Assembly: GCA_900239685.1 (NCBI GenBank)
Contig: OENT01000781.1
Location: 1-64,000 of the forward strand
DNA from: Rotaria macrura
Lineage: Eukaryota > Rotifera > Eurotatoria > Philodinida > Philodinidae
Direction: 5' to 3'
DNA length: 64,000 nucleotides
Shown here piece after piece: positions 1 to 14,918 of the stretch. The notes beneath the pieces are model-generated. The model was not told where the DNA came from and did no database searches. It saw nothing but the letters and a program-made list of their open reading frames with translations. Position 1 is the stretch's first letter. The number at the start of each line of letters is the position of its first letter. Position numbers and translations under genes: made by a program.

Positions 1-459
1 TCAAAACAAACTATGATTTCTTAGATAACTCGACGAGGGCTACAAAACTGGCGTAGTTAAATTATGCCAGAAGAATGTCGATGTAAAAGTGGGAGGAGCT
101 GCGTGGAAGTACCCTATCGTCAATTAAATATAGTGGAACTGTTTCTACTCTAAAACGATAGCCATTTGTTTGTGGATTATATAGTAAGCATTAGCATTAA
201 ATGACTGCGTCGAATGCATACATTTACCGTGGATCATATAAGTAGCACTCTGCTTGAATAAACAATGCAGTATCTGAATTGATTGAGGCTCAGCTATGAA
301 GGGAACGACATTAATACTAGCGGGACATCGATTTCTCGAATGATTGACAGATCAATCCATTTTTGTGCATTCAATGATGTTCGTTTTTCCTGAGTTTAAC
401 AAGTTGTAAACAACTTGCCAGATTCTCTTTCTGTTTAATTTATTGAACTTATCAAAACT
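1..459. other. AT-rich DNA, no gene seen
   Basis: No open frame with coding character and no repeat structure that I can support lies in this stretch; it is the left flank of the hAT-like element. Confidence 0.5.
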
Positions 460-467
460 ATACAATT
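460..467. repeat. Target site duplication, left copy (hAT-like element)
   Basis: ATACAATT here and ATACAATG at 1100-1107 bracket the element; seven of eight bases match. Confidence 0.75.
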
Positions 468-1099
468 TAGGGGTGCAACAAATCTTTAATGGATTTGGGA
501 TTTGTTACCAAATCTCTGAGGTTTGGACTTGGATTTGGTTTTGGTTTCTGGATTTGGGGTATAGTTAGAACTGAGTTCCTAGCTGTGGATTTCGTCTATA
601 TTTGGATCACAGGACTGTTTATATTACTTTTTTCAGCTTAGATTTGGGATTCGGGATTGGTGATACGCTTGGAATTTGGGGTTTGGACTTGGATTTGGGT
701 TTGGGTCTGAGATTTGGATTTGGACTTGTGATTTGTTTCCGATCTAACATCAGTCAAATTTTGTAGTCGTGCTACATTGAAACCAAATCTCAATCCCAAA
801 TCCAAATCCCAAACACAAATCCTACCCAAACCCTACCCATAATGATACCGACCAAATCCCAAATCCAAATCTAAGATACAAATCCAAACCCAAATCTATA
901 CCAAATCTAAACAACTTTATATCAGCCTCTAAGAATTAATACTCTTCTCTCCCTTCTAAGACTTTATATTAAAAATTCTCATCAGATTTGGACAATTTAA
1001 GACCAAGCCCAAACCCAAATCCAAATCCAAATCTCAGTCAAGAACAAATCCAAATCTATTTGCACCAAATCTCAAGGCCTTGGATTTGTTGCACCCCTA
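468..1099. mobile_element. hAT-like non-autonomous element (MITE), 632 bp
   Basis: The ends are a perfect 17-bp terminal inverted repeat, TAGGGGTGCAACAAATC, at 468-484 and 1083-1099. The eight bases outside each end match at seven positions (ATACAATT at 460-467, ATACAATG at 1100-1107), as expected of the 8-bp target duplication made by hAT transposases. TAGGGGTG-type ends are also known from hAT elements. The interior is full of degenerate GGATTTGG units in the left half and CCAAATCC units in the right half, so the whole element can fold back on itself. It has no transposase; the 63-codon open frame at 638-829 is a by-product of the repeats. Confidence 0.85.
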
Positions 1100-1107
1100 A
1101 TACAATG

Positions 1108-3964
1108 AAAAGAAATTAAGACAACATTCGGTCCATAGACGGTGTATCAAATTTTCGATTTGATTGACTAACCCTAACTTCAATAATATCTTTAAGAATC
1201 TGAAAACTACTTTATTGAGTTTTTGAGAAACGAAACATCGAACACACGATGATGATAAATTGTTTCCCCATCAATTGACATATCAATTGAAGAACATGAA
1301 AACTTTAGTTTCTCATTTACTAAGAAGAATAACACAGACTCAATATACAATGCGGAAGTGTAAAATTAGTAATAGACAAATAGTATTAAGTCTTATTTGA
1401 ACATATTATGAACTTAGTAAATCTTATAGCTTATTTTTAAAACCATCGGATTAAATATGAAAAACATGACTATACTTTGCCCTTCAATTTTCAGTGGAGC
1501 TATGCTTTGTTTTATAAGTTATATAGAAATAAATATGTGTAAATTTTTCTACAAAATCTTGACAGAAACAAAAGGAAAAGAAAAACAACAGTGAGTGAGT
1601 GGAGCGTGAGGAAAGAGATAGAATTAAACACTACCAATAATAACAAAAGGAGAAAGAGAGAGAGAGAGAAATATAAAAAGAAATAGAATAGAAAAAACAA
1701 CAACAATGATAACAATTCCTCAGTTCACATAGCAACATAATGCAAAAAAAACAACAAGCTTATTGAATCACTGTCACAGTGTTTTCTTCGATTGTTAGAT
1801 AAGGCCATTGTTAACTAAAATAGATATTAGCGGATATTGTTAAGCTTAAAATAGAAATTTGTGAAATTCATAGATTAGTCAATGTGGACAAGACAAAAAA
1901 ATATTTCAAGTCAAAACTTCTCGTATAGATGAGTCCTGTAGGTTAATATTGTTATGATGCATGCATTGGTTTTCTATAGCTTTAAGCTTCTTATCATTAA
2001 TACACTGAGAGTATAACATAAATGAGTTTTATGTTGAATGCCCGATATTATCTTGAAATCGATCAGAAAGATTCGATAAAAACAAAAATACTTTAAAAGA
2101 AAATTCTCATGATCAAAAATATCATTCTTGTAAGTAGCACGAAAAGAATATGAACTTTCAAGAAACCATGCAGCTTTTGTCGAGTAGTATTTATATTGAA
2201 CATAGTTCGAATTATTAGCTCGTGATCGTAAAATAGATAATTCTTTCAAGTCGATACCATATGTATTATCGAGATCACCATAAATGATGACCAAGCTTAT
2301 ATCCAATTTTACTACTGAAAATAGTTCGCATTCGACAAATCTATTATTATAATTGTACTATATTATTTGTTGTGAGCATTTGTGTTTTATTAGAAGTTCG
2401 CACATAGAAAACCTCAGGACGACTCATCCGACTAACGGATTTCGTTGTATCCTATCGGGTTCTATCGGAAATGATACGAATCCGTAGGAAGTTGTCGAAA
2501 TAACTGCGTTTCCTGTTCGAAAACCAAAATTTCGACAACTTCCGACGAGATCCCATTTGACACGAATTGACGGAAAACTTCGAATGAATATAATTGCATA
2601 AATAGATTTCCGACGGTATACATGCCGTAGGATGGATTGAAATCCAGTTCAGTTTTAAATCGAAGTAGGACAGATTGAAATATTCTGATGCGAACTAGTT
2701 CGTATTAAGATATAGACACCTGGATGAATAGTTGATGAGGGTGAGAGCGAGCACGATGACGTTGGTAATAGTTTCATATTCACTCACTATACATCATCAC
2801 CCTCACTCCAAGACCTATCTTCAGCTAGGCAGCCACGAATAACTTGACTGAAAATTTCAATCTGTTCTGGTTCGCTTTAAAACTGAACTGGATTTCTATC
2901 TATCCTATGACATACGTATACCGTTCTCGTTTTCCATCTTTATTGATTATTGCTTCAGTGTTTCGATTTCTTTATCTCGATATTTTTCCTATTCGATATT
3001 TTCTAACAAACCATTTTCATATAGCTCAATCTGTCAATGAGTAGGTACTGTATGATTTACATGCTTTTCTAATAGTGACATTTAAGGATAATATAGAAAA
3101 AAAAGAAGGGGCACATTTTCAATAAACTATCAACGTCTAATTCTCATGTCCTCTTGAAGTATGACAGTGCAGATCATGAAATCAATATTTTCTATGATCT
3201 TCAAACAAGATAAAAATATTATTGGCATAATACGCAAGTTGAAGATGGTTTGGTTTTGTAAATCTTCATTCCTGAGTTATCGATATTTTATCATTTCTAA
3301 GTTACTGTGACGATTCACTTTCAAATTTCATAATTAGAGTTCAAAACCGTGTAGAATTCTACGCTATATTATTCATTTGTAAAAAGTTTAGTTCTACATA
3401 ATTTTCTTTTCGACATCAGAGAATTTTCAACACTCAGTTTCTCACTTGAGGGATTTCTAGAAAGGGATTTTAACTTTTCCTATGTTCTGATCTGCTTAGA
3501 AATCGTGTTTCTAAAGATTTTCTAATCGAAAATCGACTGCATAGAGACCACTGTTGTCTCATTGAAAAATGAATTCAGATTTCTTTCTTAAAAGATAAGA
3601 AAAAAAGAAGACTTGAAACAATACATTATTTCTAGGCTTGTTTAGTAGTCATCAAATGAGTATCGTTCTGATCAAAAAGACATCGAAAAAATTAACGAAG
3701 TTCCTTCGTCAACAGCAACTATCAAGGCAGTGAAATATTACATCACTGTATACTACAACTCATTACCATCTACATGTTACACATAACTTCAACTGAATCA
3801 CGATCTAGCAATCGAAGAAATTCCTTCCATATTGCGCATGAAATCGATCTTCAACATAATATCATGTTGTTCGTCAATGTATTAAGCAATTTTTTTTTAA
3901 AGACAAAGAAAACAACAAGAGCATTTAAAATAAAACCTATCAGAGACCCATATTATGTTTATCT
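1108..3964. other. AT-rich intergenic DNA without a supported gene
   Basis: A purine run with (AG)n lies at about 1648-1670. A 15-bp perfect inverted repeat, GGAAGTTGTCGAAAT, lies at 2487-2501 and 2529-2543, inside a patch slightly richer in GC than its surroundings (about 2400-2580), and may be a remnant of a foldback element. A 110-codon open frame at 1974-2306 (minus) has no recognisable domain and I do not call it a gene. Confidence 0.4.
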
Positions 3965-3968
3965 TTTA

Positions 3969-3970
<2 letters not shown>
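3965..3970 (-). promoter_or_regulatory. Poly(A) signal AATAAA of S6K
   Basis: AATAAA overlaps the proposed TAA stop of the last S6K exon, which supports that exon being terminal. Confidence 0.5.
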
Positions 3971-7425
<3,455 letters not shown>

Positions 7426-10400
7426 AGTTTATTTTAATAAAACAAAGAACCCGCTTTTTCGATTATGTATGCTTTTTTTTCTTCGTTTCAATGCATAGTT
7501 AAGCTTGTCTATCTGGAATTCGAATGCCTCGATATTTCCTATAGAAGAAACAAAAGATAAAAAAAATGAAGCTGATTTTTCCTATTGGTCAAATCCTTGA
7601 TCAATGAAATTCGACATGTCAATTTTGTTGTATATGTATAACAACTTGACAACGTCGCCATGGCATTTGAATTAGAAATGGTAGAATCGTTTTTTTTTGT
7701 TTCCATTCTGATACAATAGATTAATGTAAGTTTTATTGAAATGTATGAAATTATTTTCGATTTTAAAACTTAAACTCTACATTAATACTCTCAATTACAC
7801 TTCCGTTACCATCTGGTAGGTTACTTCGATAGCAGGTGTTCCATGCGATGAGTATAAATTTGTAATTTTTTGAAAATAGAAATACTTTCACCAATGTTTT
7901 GATACACTCTTACTTTCATGTAGTACTCAAAAAATTATACTGTATGACAAAGAAAAAAGAAAGAACTACTACTCTTTCACCTTCAGAAAATATCAATACC
8001 ACCCTATTTCTTCAGTCGTAGTAGAATTTCTAATGTAAAAATCAACTATTGTTGAAATCTGTATTACTAAAGCTTATCAATTATTAGTTCATACACATCT
8101 AGATCATGTTTCATGATAGCAAGGTTTTACTAGAAATTAAAATTGAATATTGGAAAATTCCTATTTTAAAATGTCTACTTCAATGGCAACGAGTAAAACA
8201 TTTAATTTTAGAAATGATATCGTAGATTACACTAGTATCAATACAATTCATTGTAAAGCTCAAATTGTTTTACATTTCTACATTCTTCAATTCCATTTGA
8301 AACCTATCAGTTCAAGTATAACGGTGACCTCTGATAGTTTTTTGTTGTTCTTTACTTTATCGATTATTGAATATTACTGACAGATGAATTAATAAACCAT
8401 GGTAGTATAATGAAATCATGTATAGAGTTATTCAGAAGAAATATTTCCTATATATTTTACATATAGACAGCATCCAAATGATGCTTAATAACATCGTGAA
8501 ATTCAATAGATTCGATTACACTATTCAATGACGTCATCGTTCAAATGAATAAGAGTCGTAGGTGGAGTATCAATTAGATACTTAAATATCAACAGTTGCG
8601 TATATATGCACTAAAAACTGACACATAGTCACATGAGTATCTTGTTCATTCATTACAAATGAATATCATCCGAACTTGCTGTATTATCTAGAAATTCGAT
8701 TTCGATAATTCACAGCATTTCTTTTTTCGAAGAACAAACATCACATTCATACTGCATAGAAAATTTTCAAATTAGTTTGCTACATTCAATCATGATTTAC
8801 ATTTTTACAATGTTTTTCACGAGATTCATGATTAGAATAAATAACATCAACACTCCTTTGAGCATAAAAATTGCCTTGTCAAATTTAGATCACTGTATTG
8901 AAAGTTTTTCTTGTTATCAGTAGATCATTTAAACTAAACCGCTTAACTATATCCAAATAATTGGATAATTTACAGTCATCATATTCAACTGATAAGATAT
9001 TTATGACATTATGTTTTATTTAGTGAATACATATAATTGACGTCTAATCAATGCGCGTCCTATTTGTTCGAACAATGACGTTATTGAATAGAATAAGAAA
9101 AATCATAAAACTTCACAGTGTTTGTTGCTGGTTTTCTTTTTATTAATATGATTTTTATTCTTATAACTTTCACAACAAGATGTTCTAAAAATTTTCCATG
9201 AATTTCATTAAAATATGATTCTCTGTCAATAAAATCATTCAAGTAGAAATCCGATAGTTATGCTCATGTTCTTATGAAAATTATGCATCGTAAATATTAT
9301 TCGAATAAGAGTACGGTCAACAACTTACATTCTTCATGAATTATGTAAACATAAATTTTCTATAGGACAAGGTGAGATCTTAAGAATGAACTATTTCTAA
9401 TTGTTAATACTGATAATCTATTTCGATAATATGCGTAGAACTAAAATTAGTAAGGCACAGTAGATTTTTTGTTTTCAATTTACTTGTGATAGTATCAAGT
9501 TGAAAGGAACACTGTTATCTTATCTTTCGTGTCAAACGTTCGAATCGAATAAATTGAAAACAATGATGTAGATCTTTTTATCATGATTTAATTAAAAACT
9601 TTCCTGTAATCATCTCTAATAAATCATTTTTCTATACAACGTCATAGATTTATTTAAGCTTAGTAAACAGATTTCTTCTAGAGTTTGAATTTCTCTTTCT
9701 ATAAATAAATAAGTTATATAGTTGATATCATTCGTCAGTTATTCATTAGACTGGTCGAGCATTAAATTATTCGTTAATCGACTTCTCTCTTTTTTATCTA
9801 ACATAGGCATGCATTTACGCATGCGACATCATTTCGCATTAACAATTTAAAATAGATATATGGCGTTGTTCCTGTTGTTATGAATAGTATATTCAAACAA
9901 AAGAATACAAGAACACAATCTAATAGGCATAGAGAAAATATTTAATGAATAGTAAAAAAATTCTTGTCTTTACATGACATAAAATATTCTCGATTTCATA
10001 CAATGGAATATATCTATAGAAAACATGAAATTTTCTAACTTCTCTAGGGATCAATCAAATCTATGTCAATACAACCGAACTCATTTAAAATTGGATTTAA
10101 AATTTCTTTAGTTGATAAATGAAAATATCTTGTTAGATAGACTTATAATATAGTCATTGTTCTGACTTTTAAAAAGAAAACTGTGACTAATTAGTCATTC
10201 TTGTTTATAGTATGTTGAAAAATCTTTATATAAATTTATTCTTGTCAATAAGATTATTAGTATCATACACGACGCACATGATTGCTTTTAATCATAATAT
10301 TCAACAAATGCAATCTACCGTTGATCATATGAAACTTCTTGATTAATATATCGATGATGGAGAAAGAAAATTTAATTCTAAGTGAAAATATCTTCTGATA

Positions 10401-10808
10401 ATATAACTAGATAATACGATTGATTTGTTTCTTTGTGGTTTATTGTTAAATACGTTTTTCGATGAAACGATTATTTCCATTGTAAACATCACGAATTATA
10501 ATGAAAGAGAAAATCGAACGATTTCAACTGGTTATTTTGTTCATTCCATAGAATTTTACATGCATTAATCATTCTTTTTACTTAAGTATTTCATTTAATA
10601 TACAACGTGATATTTTAAGATGATAATTTTTTTAATTGCGTTGTTAAATTTTAAAAAGCGCTTTTATCATATGAATAACATTTAAAGTTTATAGAAATAA
10701 ATGTAAAAGAAAAACAAAATATGAACGCACCTTTAACTCTAGACACGATCCTATTGACCATTGATTATGTTCTTAGAAAATTAAACAATGAAGAAAATAA
10801 ACTTCTAG
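7426..10808. other. Divergent intergenic region between S6K and STPG2
   Basis: About 3.4 kb of AT-rich DNA between two genes transcribed away from each other, so it must hold both promoters. I see no TATA box or motif placed well enough to call, no coding exon and no clear transposon. Confidence 0.4.
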
Positions 10809-13800
10809 ATGTACGATCGAGCACCACGTAATTTACATCTTGGAGTAGGATGTACACCGGATCATGTTGGACCTGGAACGTATGATCATCGACGAAGAAA
10901 ATTCAATGAAGGTTAATTAGAAATTGATGAAGATTTGCTTTAAAATCATGATTTTATTGCACGTAAATAGAAGGCTACGCTCCATTTCTCTCACTTGCAA
11001 ATCGTGGTGACGTATTCTCAAATGATGACAATCCTGGACCGGGTCATTATGATATACGTAATGCTCAATCATCAACAATTAAAGTAAGATTCATCTTTTT
11101 TTCTTTTTCGACAACATAATGTTGTTGTTGTGTTTTTTTCCTAATCATAATTTAACTCCCGATATAATGAAGTTTTATTGCATTATTTAGCACTCATGCA
11201 ATAAAAAAAAAGAGATGCATTCAATTATATACTTGTGTTTTATTCTTTTGATGCTGATTCATTACAAATATATTAATATATATATATATATATATATACT
11301 TGTAGAAGTGATGCTTTTAGCGTAATCAATTGTCATGGATATTGAAATATATAGAAGGTTTCAACATACAGTAATTTCCTTTATTTTGTTTTAAGTTTCG
11401 GTCAAAGAGACAAGAAAAAAAAACAAAGGAGAATTTCTTTTTTATGTCATTCTGAGTCGCATAAACGTTCAACGGCTTTTGCTCGAATTTTTGAACGTTT
11501 TTCATCGTTTACACTCGGCTGAAGATCTTTGAGCATTTCATCCGTAATAGCATACGTTAAAGCATGACAATCGATAATTGGTAAAAATGATCCTGATGAT
11601 TTGTATACATTAAAATATTTCTCGGTGAATCTTTCTAATTCATCATGTTGTTCAGGTGTCCAATCAGCATAGTCATTTTCGAAATTGCTGAATTGCGTAA
11701 GGAACAATGTTTTATCATCATTACTAACATGTTGACTTTCGAGTAACATAGTTTTCAATAGTGATAAATTCCATTCAATTGAATAATGTGGACTCTGCGC
11801 TGGTGTATGAACCACAGTGAAAAATAATTTAAGTGGATTAAGACGACGCATTACATTTGCTTTTGGTTTAATGAATGTTACAGCTGTAGACGATACGTTT
11901 TCATCTAAATAATGTGGATTTCCATGAATATGTGTAAGAAACATAAATAGAATTGATGATATGAAAATAGTTGATTTAAGCATGGTCGTCGGATAATTGA
12001 AATAAATTTTATTCTGTATGTTGACGGTACTTGCAATAAAAGACAAATGAGAAGAAAATGAACGTTAGTTGTTCTTTAGAATTCTATTTCTTTTGTGAAG
12101 AAGAGAAAATAGAGATAGAGAGACGAAAAGAGGGAAGGAGAGAGAGAGAGAGAGAGAGAAAGAAAGATACGTTTATTTCTAGACTTTATATAAAAAAACA
12201 ACTATGACAGAAAAATTATTCTTCGACATGAATTGTTAGCGAGTAAAAGTTATCAAACGATGCATCCGAACAGGATTTCTATTAACATTTTACTGATGCT
12301 TGTTCGCATGAGACAAATATAAGTTTAAATTTATTCTCTTCTGTATATATTGTCAGATTTGCTGATAATTATACGCTTCCATTATTTCGATGTGTTTTCA
12401 TAGTATGATTGCATGAATACACATAATTTCAAGAATATAATCATTTCACAAACTTATGACATGTACTAATAATAACCTGACAATATATTTTATAATTATG
12501 TTAGCAAGGTTGACTTTTCAAAATAAAAAACAATGCTAATATTATCTAACCATAATCAAATGTTATTAAACGAGACAATCTAAGTTCTTCATTTTCCGAT
12601 GTTTTGACGAAATTTTTTCTTTTTTTTTAATATGTTTTCGTTCTATATTTCATACAGATTGAAAATAGAGAAATTTCTATACTGGTAATAAAAGCTTCTT
12701 ATGATCTAAATACTTCTTATAATAAAATCTATGATTGTATACTCTTAAATAATCTTTTACTAGTAATAACAAAAACAGACATCATAATTTATTTCATGTT
12801 GTTTATACATGTATAGGGAGGAAGTACACTAGCTAATAAAGCAAGTCGTTTTCATGACAAATCCTCTGAAGAAACGCCAGGTATGATAATGCAGAAATAA
12901 AACATTAAAACTCTCAATAGACTAAGTATGATGATATTCTAGGACCCGGTGCATATGAACTACGTAAAACTCAATCAGCTCATTCAACTGTGGCCGATAT
13001 TGTCAAAGCAAGTTTCTCTGCGTTGTTTACTCAGCGTTCGATTATTGATGAATTAGTTCTTTCGTCTTGTTTTCTCTCTCAATAAATATAGCATCCACGC
13101 CAAAATACATTCAAATATAATCGAAAATCACTGCCACCATCTATTCCTGATCCTAAAATAGCATTCGGCTTCGAAGAAGATGCTGGAGGAACACTTGTAC
13201 CACAACAACCACCGGCACGAGATGCGTCCATAGGTCCAGCATTTTACAATCCACCAGCTGCTGTTCGTTAGATTTTGATCGAAAGACGATCGAAACATTT
13301 GTTTACTTTTGAATAGGTTGAAATCGATGCATCGAAAATGTATCATGGAATTCATTTTGGAAAATATTCTGGTAAACGCACAGATTTTGCTGGAAAGGCA
13401 GGCCCCGGACCAGGTGACTATGATCCAAATGATCCAATTAAACTTGAAATTCATCATATCAACATGAAAACATGGGATAAAAGACCTGAATTACAAGTTG
13501 CAAGATATCCGGATAATTTACTCAAGACAGCTACTAAAGAAGTAGTTTTGTTTTTCGTAGACCAAAACAAACGATCTTAATAGATCTTTTCGTCCTCGTT
13601 TTCTTCTAGAGTATTCCAGGACCAGGTCAATATACGATAAAACGTGAACTTGATCCCGAACCACCAAAAGGTGATATAATTGGACTCGAATTTGAACGGC
13701 CAGGTTTCGGTTCACACGCTGAAGTAAATATTGTCTTAGCTTAATTCTCTAAGAAAATTTTCAACTATTTCTATGCTTTATTTTCTTAGCGATTTAGTGA

Positions 13801-14838
13801 TATCAAACTTGTCGCGCCTGGTCCAGCAACGTACAATGATAAAGTTATGACAGCATTCAATGGTATTCAATCGAAACCAACAAGTCTTAAACGAAATCCA
13901 TTTAATCAAACATCAGCTAGATTCGTTGGTGTTGATTATAAAGTTAGAAGTGCACCTGGTCCTGGTCAATATCGTATACCTGGTTTTGCTGATGAAAATC
14001 TAAGAAAGGCCGTTGTTGAAGGTGGTAAGAAGCCACCATTTAATATAGCTTCTGTGAGAAGATTAAATATTACACGTAAAGATGAATATAATACTCCGGG
14101 TAAGAAAAATTAAAAAAATTCTCTTCTTTTTTTTTATTAAGTTTGATAATTTATTTATATATAGGTCCAAGTAGTTACGACGTTAAACCAAAACCATTCA
14201 AAGCTAAACTTGAACATCCAACATCGAACTTTGTTTCCAATACAACGCGAGAAGCCATTGTTGAAGTAAACAAAATCTTGTTTGACCTTTATATTCATTA
14301 TTATGAGTCTTTATTTTTATTATTTAAAGGATATTCCAGGTCCGACAGCATACGATGTTTCACGTGCTTATCAAGCACTTACATCTCAGCATCGACAACC
14401 ACCACGTTCTAAAAATGCTCGTAGACGACATGGTCAGTTTTTGAGTGCAGCTAAAAGAACATTTGCTGGCGATACAGGAACAGATACGCCTGGCCCTGGT
14501 GCTTACGATGGCTTTATAAACGAACGTCCACGAGGTGTTGCATCTGTACGAGATAGTCGCTTTCGTTTTGAAGCTTCCAAAGTACCAGGTCCTGCTGATT
14601 ATGAAGTAAATTAAATTTTTTTTGAATTTTTGTTTTGTACCATGTTTTTTCTTAGCTATCTCCACTTCTACAAGATACTGTTCTTCGTAGTACATTCAAT
14701 TCGACATTAAATAATCCTGTTCTGGCTAAACTACAAAATCGTGCCTTACGTGATGAGAAACTAGCTGCTTCGGCCCTAAATTCTGGTTCGATTTCACAAG
14801 GCATGGACAGTGTCGGAGAAGTAGCTGTTCATAGTTGA
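10809..14838 (+). CDS. STPG2: Sperm-tail PG-rich repeat protein, STPG2-like, 11 exons
   Basis: SHIPPO/STPGR-repeat protein, expected in axonemes of cilia or sperm. Exons: 10809-10911, 10971-11083, 12817-12880, 12943-13007, 13092-13262, 13317-13541, 13610-13723, 13790-14099, 14165-14265, 14330-14605, 14656-14838. Phases agree throughout and give about 574 residues (human STPG2 has 459). The start MYDRAPRNLHLG strongly resembles the start of vertebrate STPG2 as I remember it. PGPGxY-type repeats recur: VGPGTYD, NPGPGHYD, PGPGAYE, GPGPGDYD, IPGPGQY, APGPGQY, IPGPTAYD, TPGPGAYD and VPGPADYE. Several repeats sit at exon boundaries, with the intron between Pro and Gly. Intron 4 (13008-13091) starts with GC rather than GT. 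Intron 2 is 1733 bases and carries a gene on the other strand. Confidence 0.9.
11271..11298. repeat. (TA)n microsatellite
   Basis: A nearly pure run of alternating T and A within intron 2 of the STPG2-like gene. Confidence 0.85.
11447..11983 (-). CDS. Small secreted protein of unknown function, nested in STPG2 intron 2
   Basis: Single-exon gene of about 178 residues, antisense to its host intron. The frame is open upstream to an ATG at 12046 (199 residues), but the ATG at 11983 starts a typical signal peptide: MLKS, then a hydrophobic stretch TIFISSILFMFLTHIHG, then a plausible cleavage before NPHY. I prefer that start. The mature part is soluble and mixed-charge with two cysteines (in IIDCHALTY and near the end in RLCDSE), which could form a disulfide. 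There is no membrane segment after the signal. I do not recognise the family. The coding-like codon pattern and the clean signal peptide argue that it is real. Confidence 0.7.
   Translation of the reverse strand: MLKSTIFISSILFMFLTHIHGNPHYLDENVSSTAVTFIKPKANVMRRLNPLKLFFTVVHTPAQSPHYSIEWNLSLLKTMLLESQHVSNDDKTLFLTQFSNFENDYADWTPEQHDELERFTEKYFNVYKSSGSFLPIIDCHALTYAITDEMLKDLQPSVNDEKRSKIRAKAVERLCDSE
12138..12165. repeat. (AG)n purine tract
   Basis: Run of AG dinucleotides in a longer purine-rich stretch (about 12110-12165), upstream of the nested antisense gene. Confidence 0.8.
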
Positions 14839-14912
14839 AACAATTTCTGGATAAGCAGTTGCATTTTCTTTTCTTTTTTTCTTTATTTAAATTTGTATTC
14901 GTGTATACGATT

Positions 14913-14918
14913 AATAAA
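14913..14918 (+). promoter_or_regulatory. Poly(A) signal AATAAA of the STPG2-like gene
   Basis: AATAAA lies 75 bases after the stop codon, a normal distance for cleavage and polyadenylation. Confidence 0.5.

Noticed and set aside
638-829. 63-codon open frame (minus)
   Set aside because: It lies wholly in the degenerate repeats of the hAT-like element; the Gln/Thr-rich translation is a product of the repeat.
1974-2306. 110-codon open frame (minus)
   Set aside because: No domain, no splice partners, and no signal beyond length; it could be a remnant, but I cannot support a gene.
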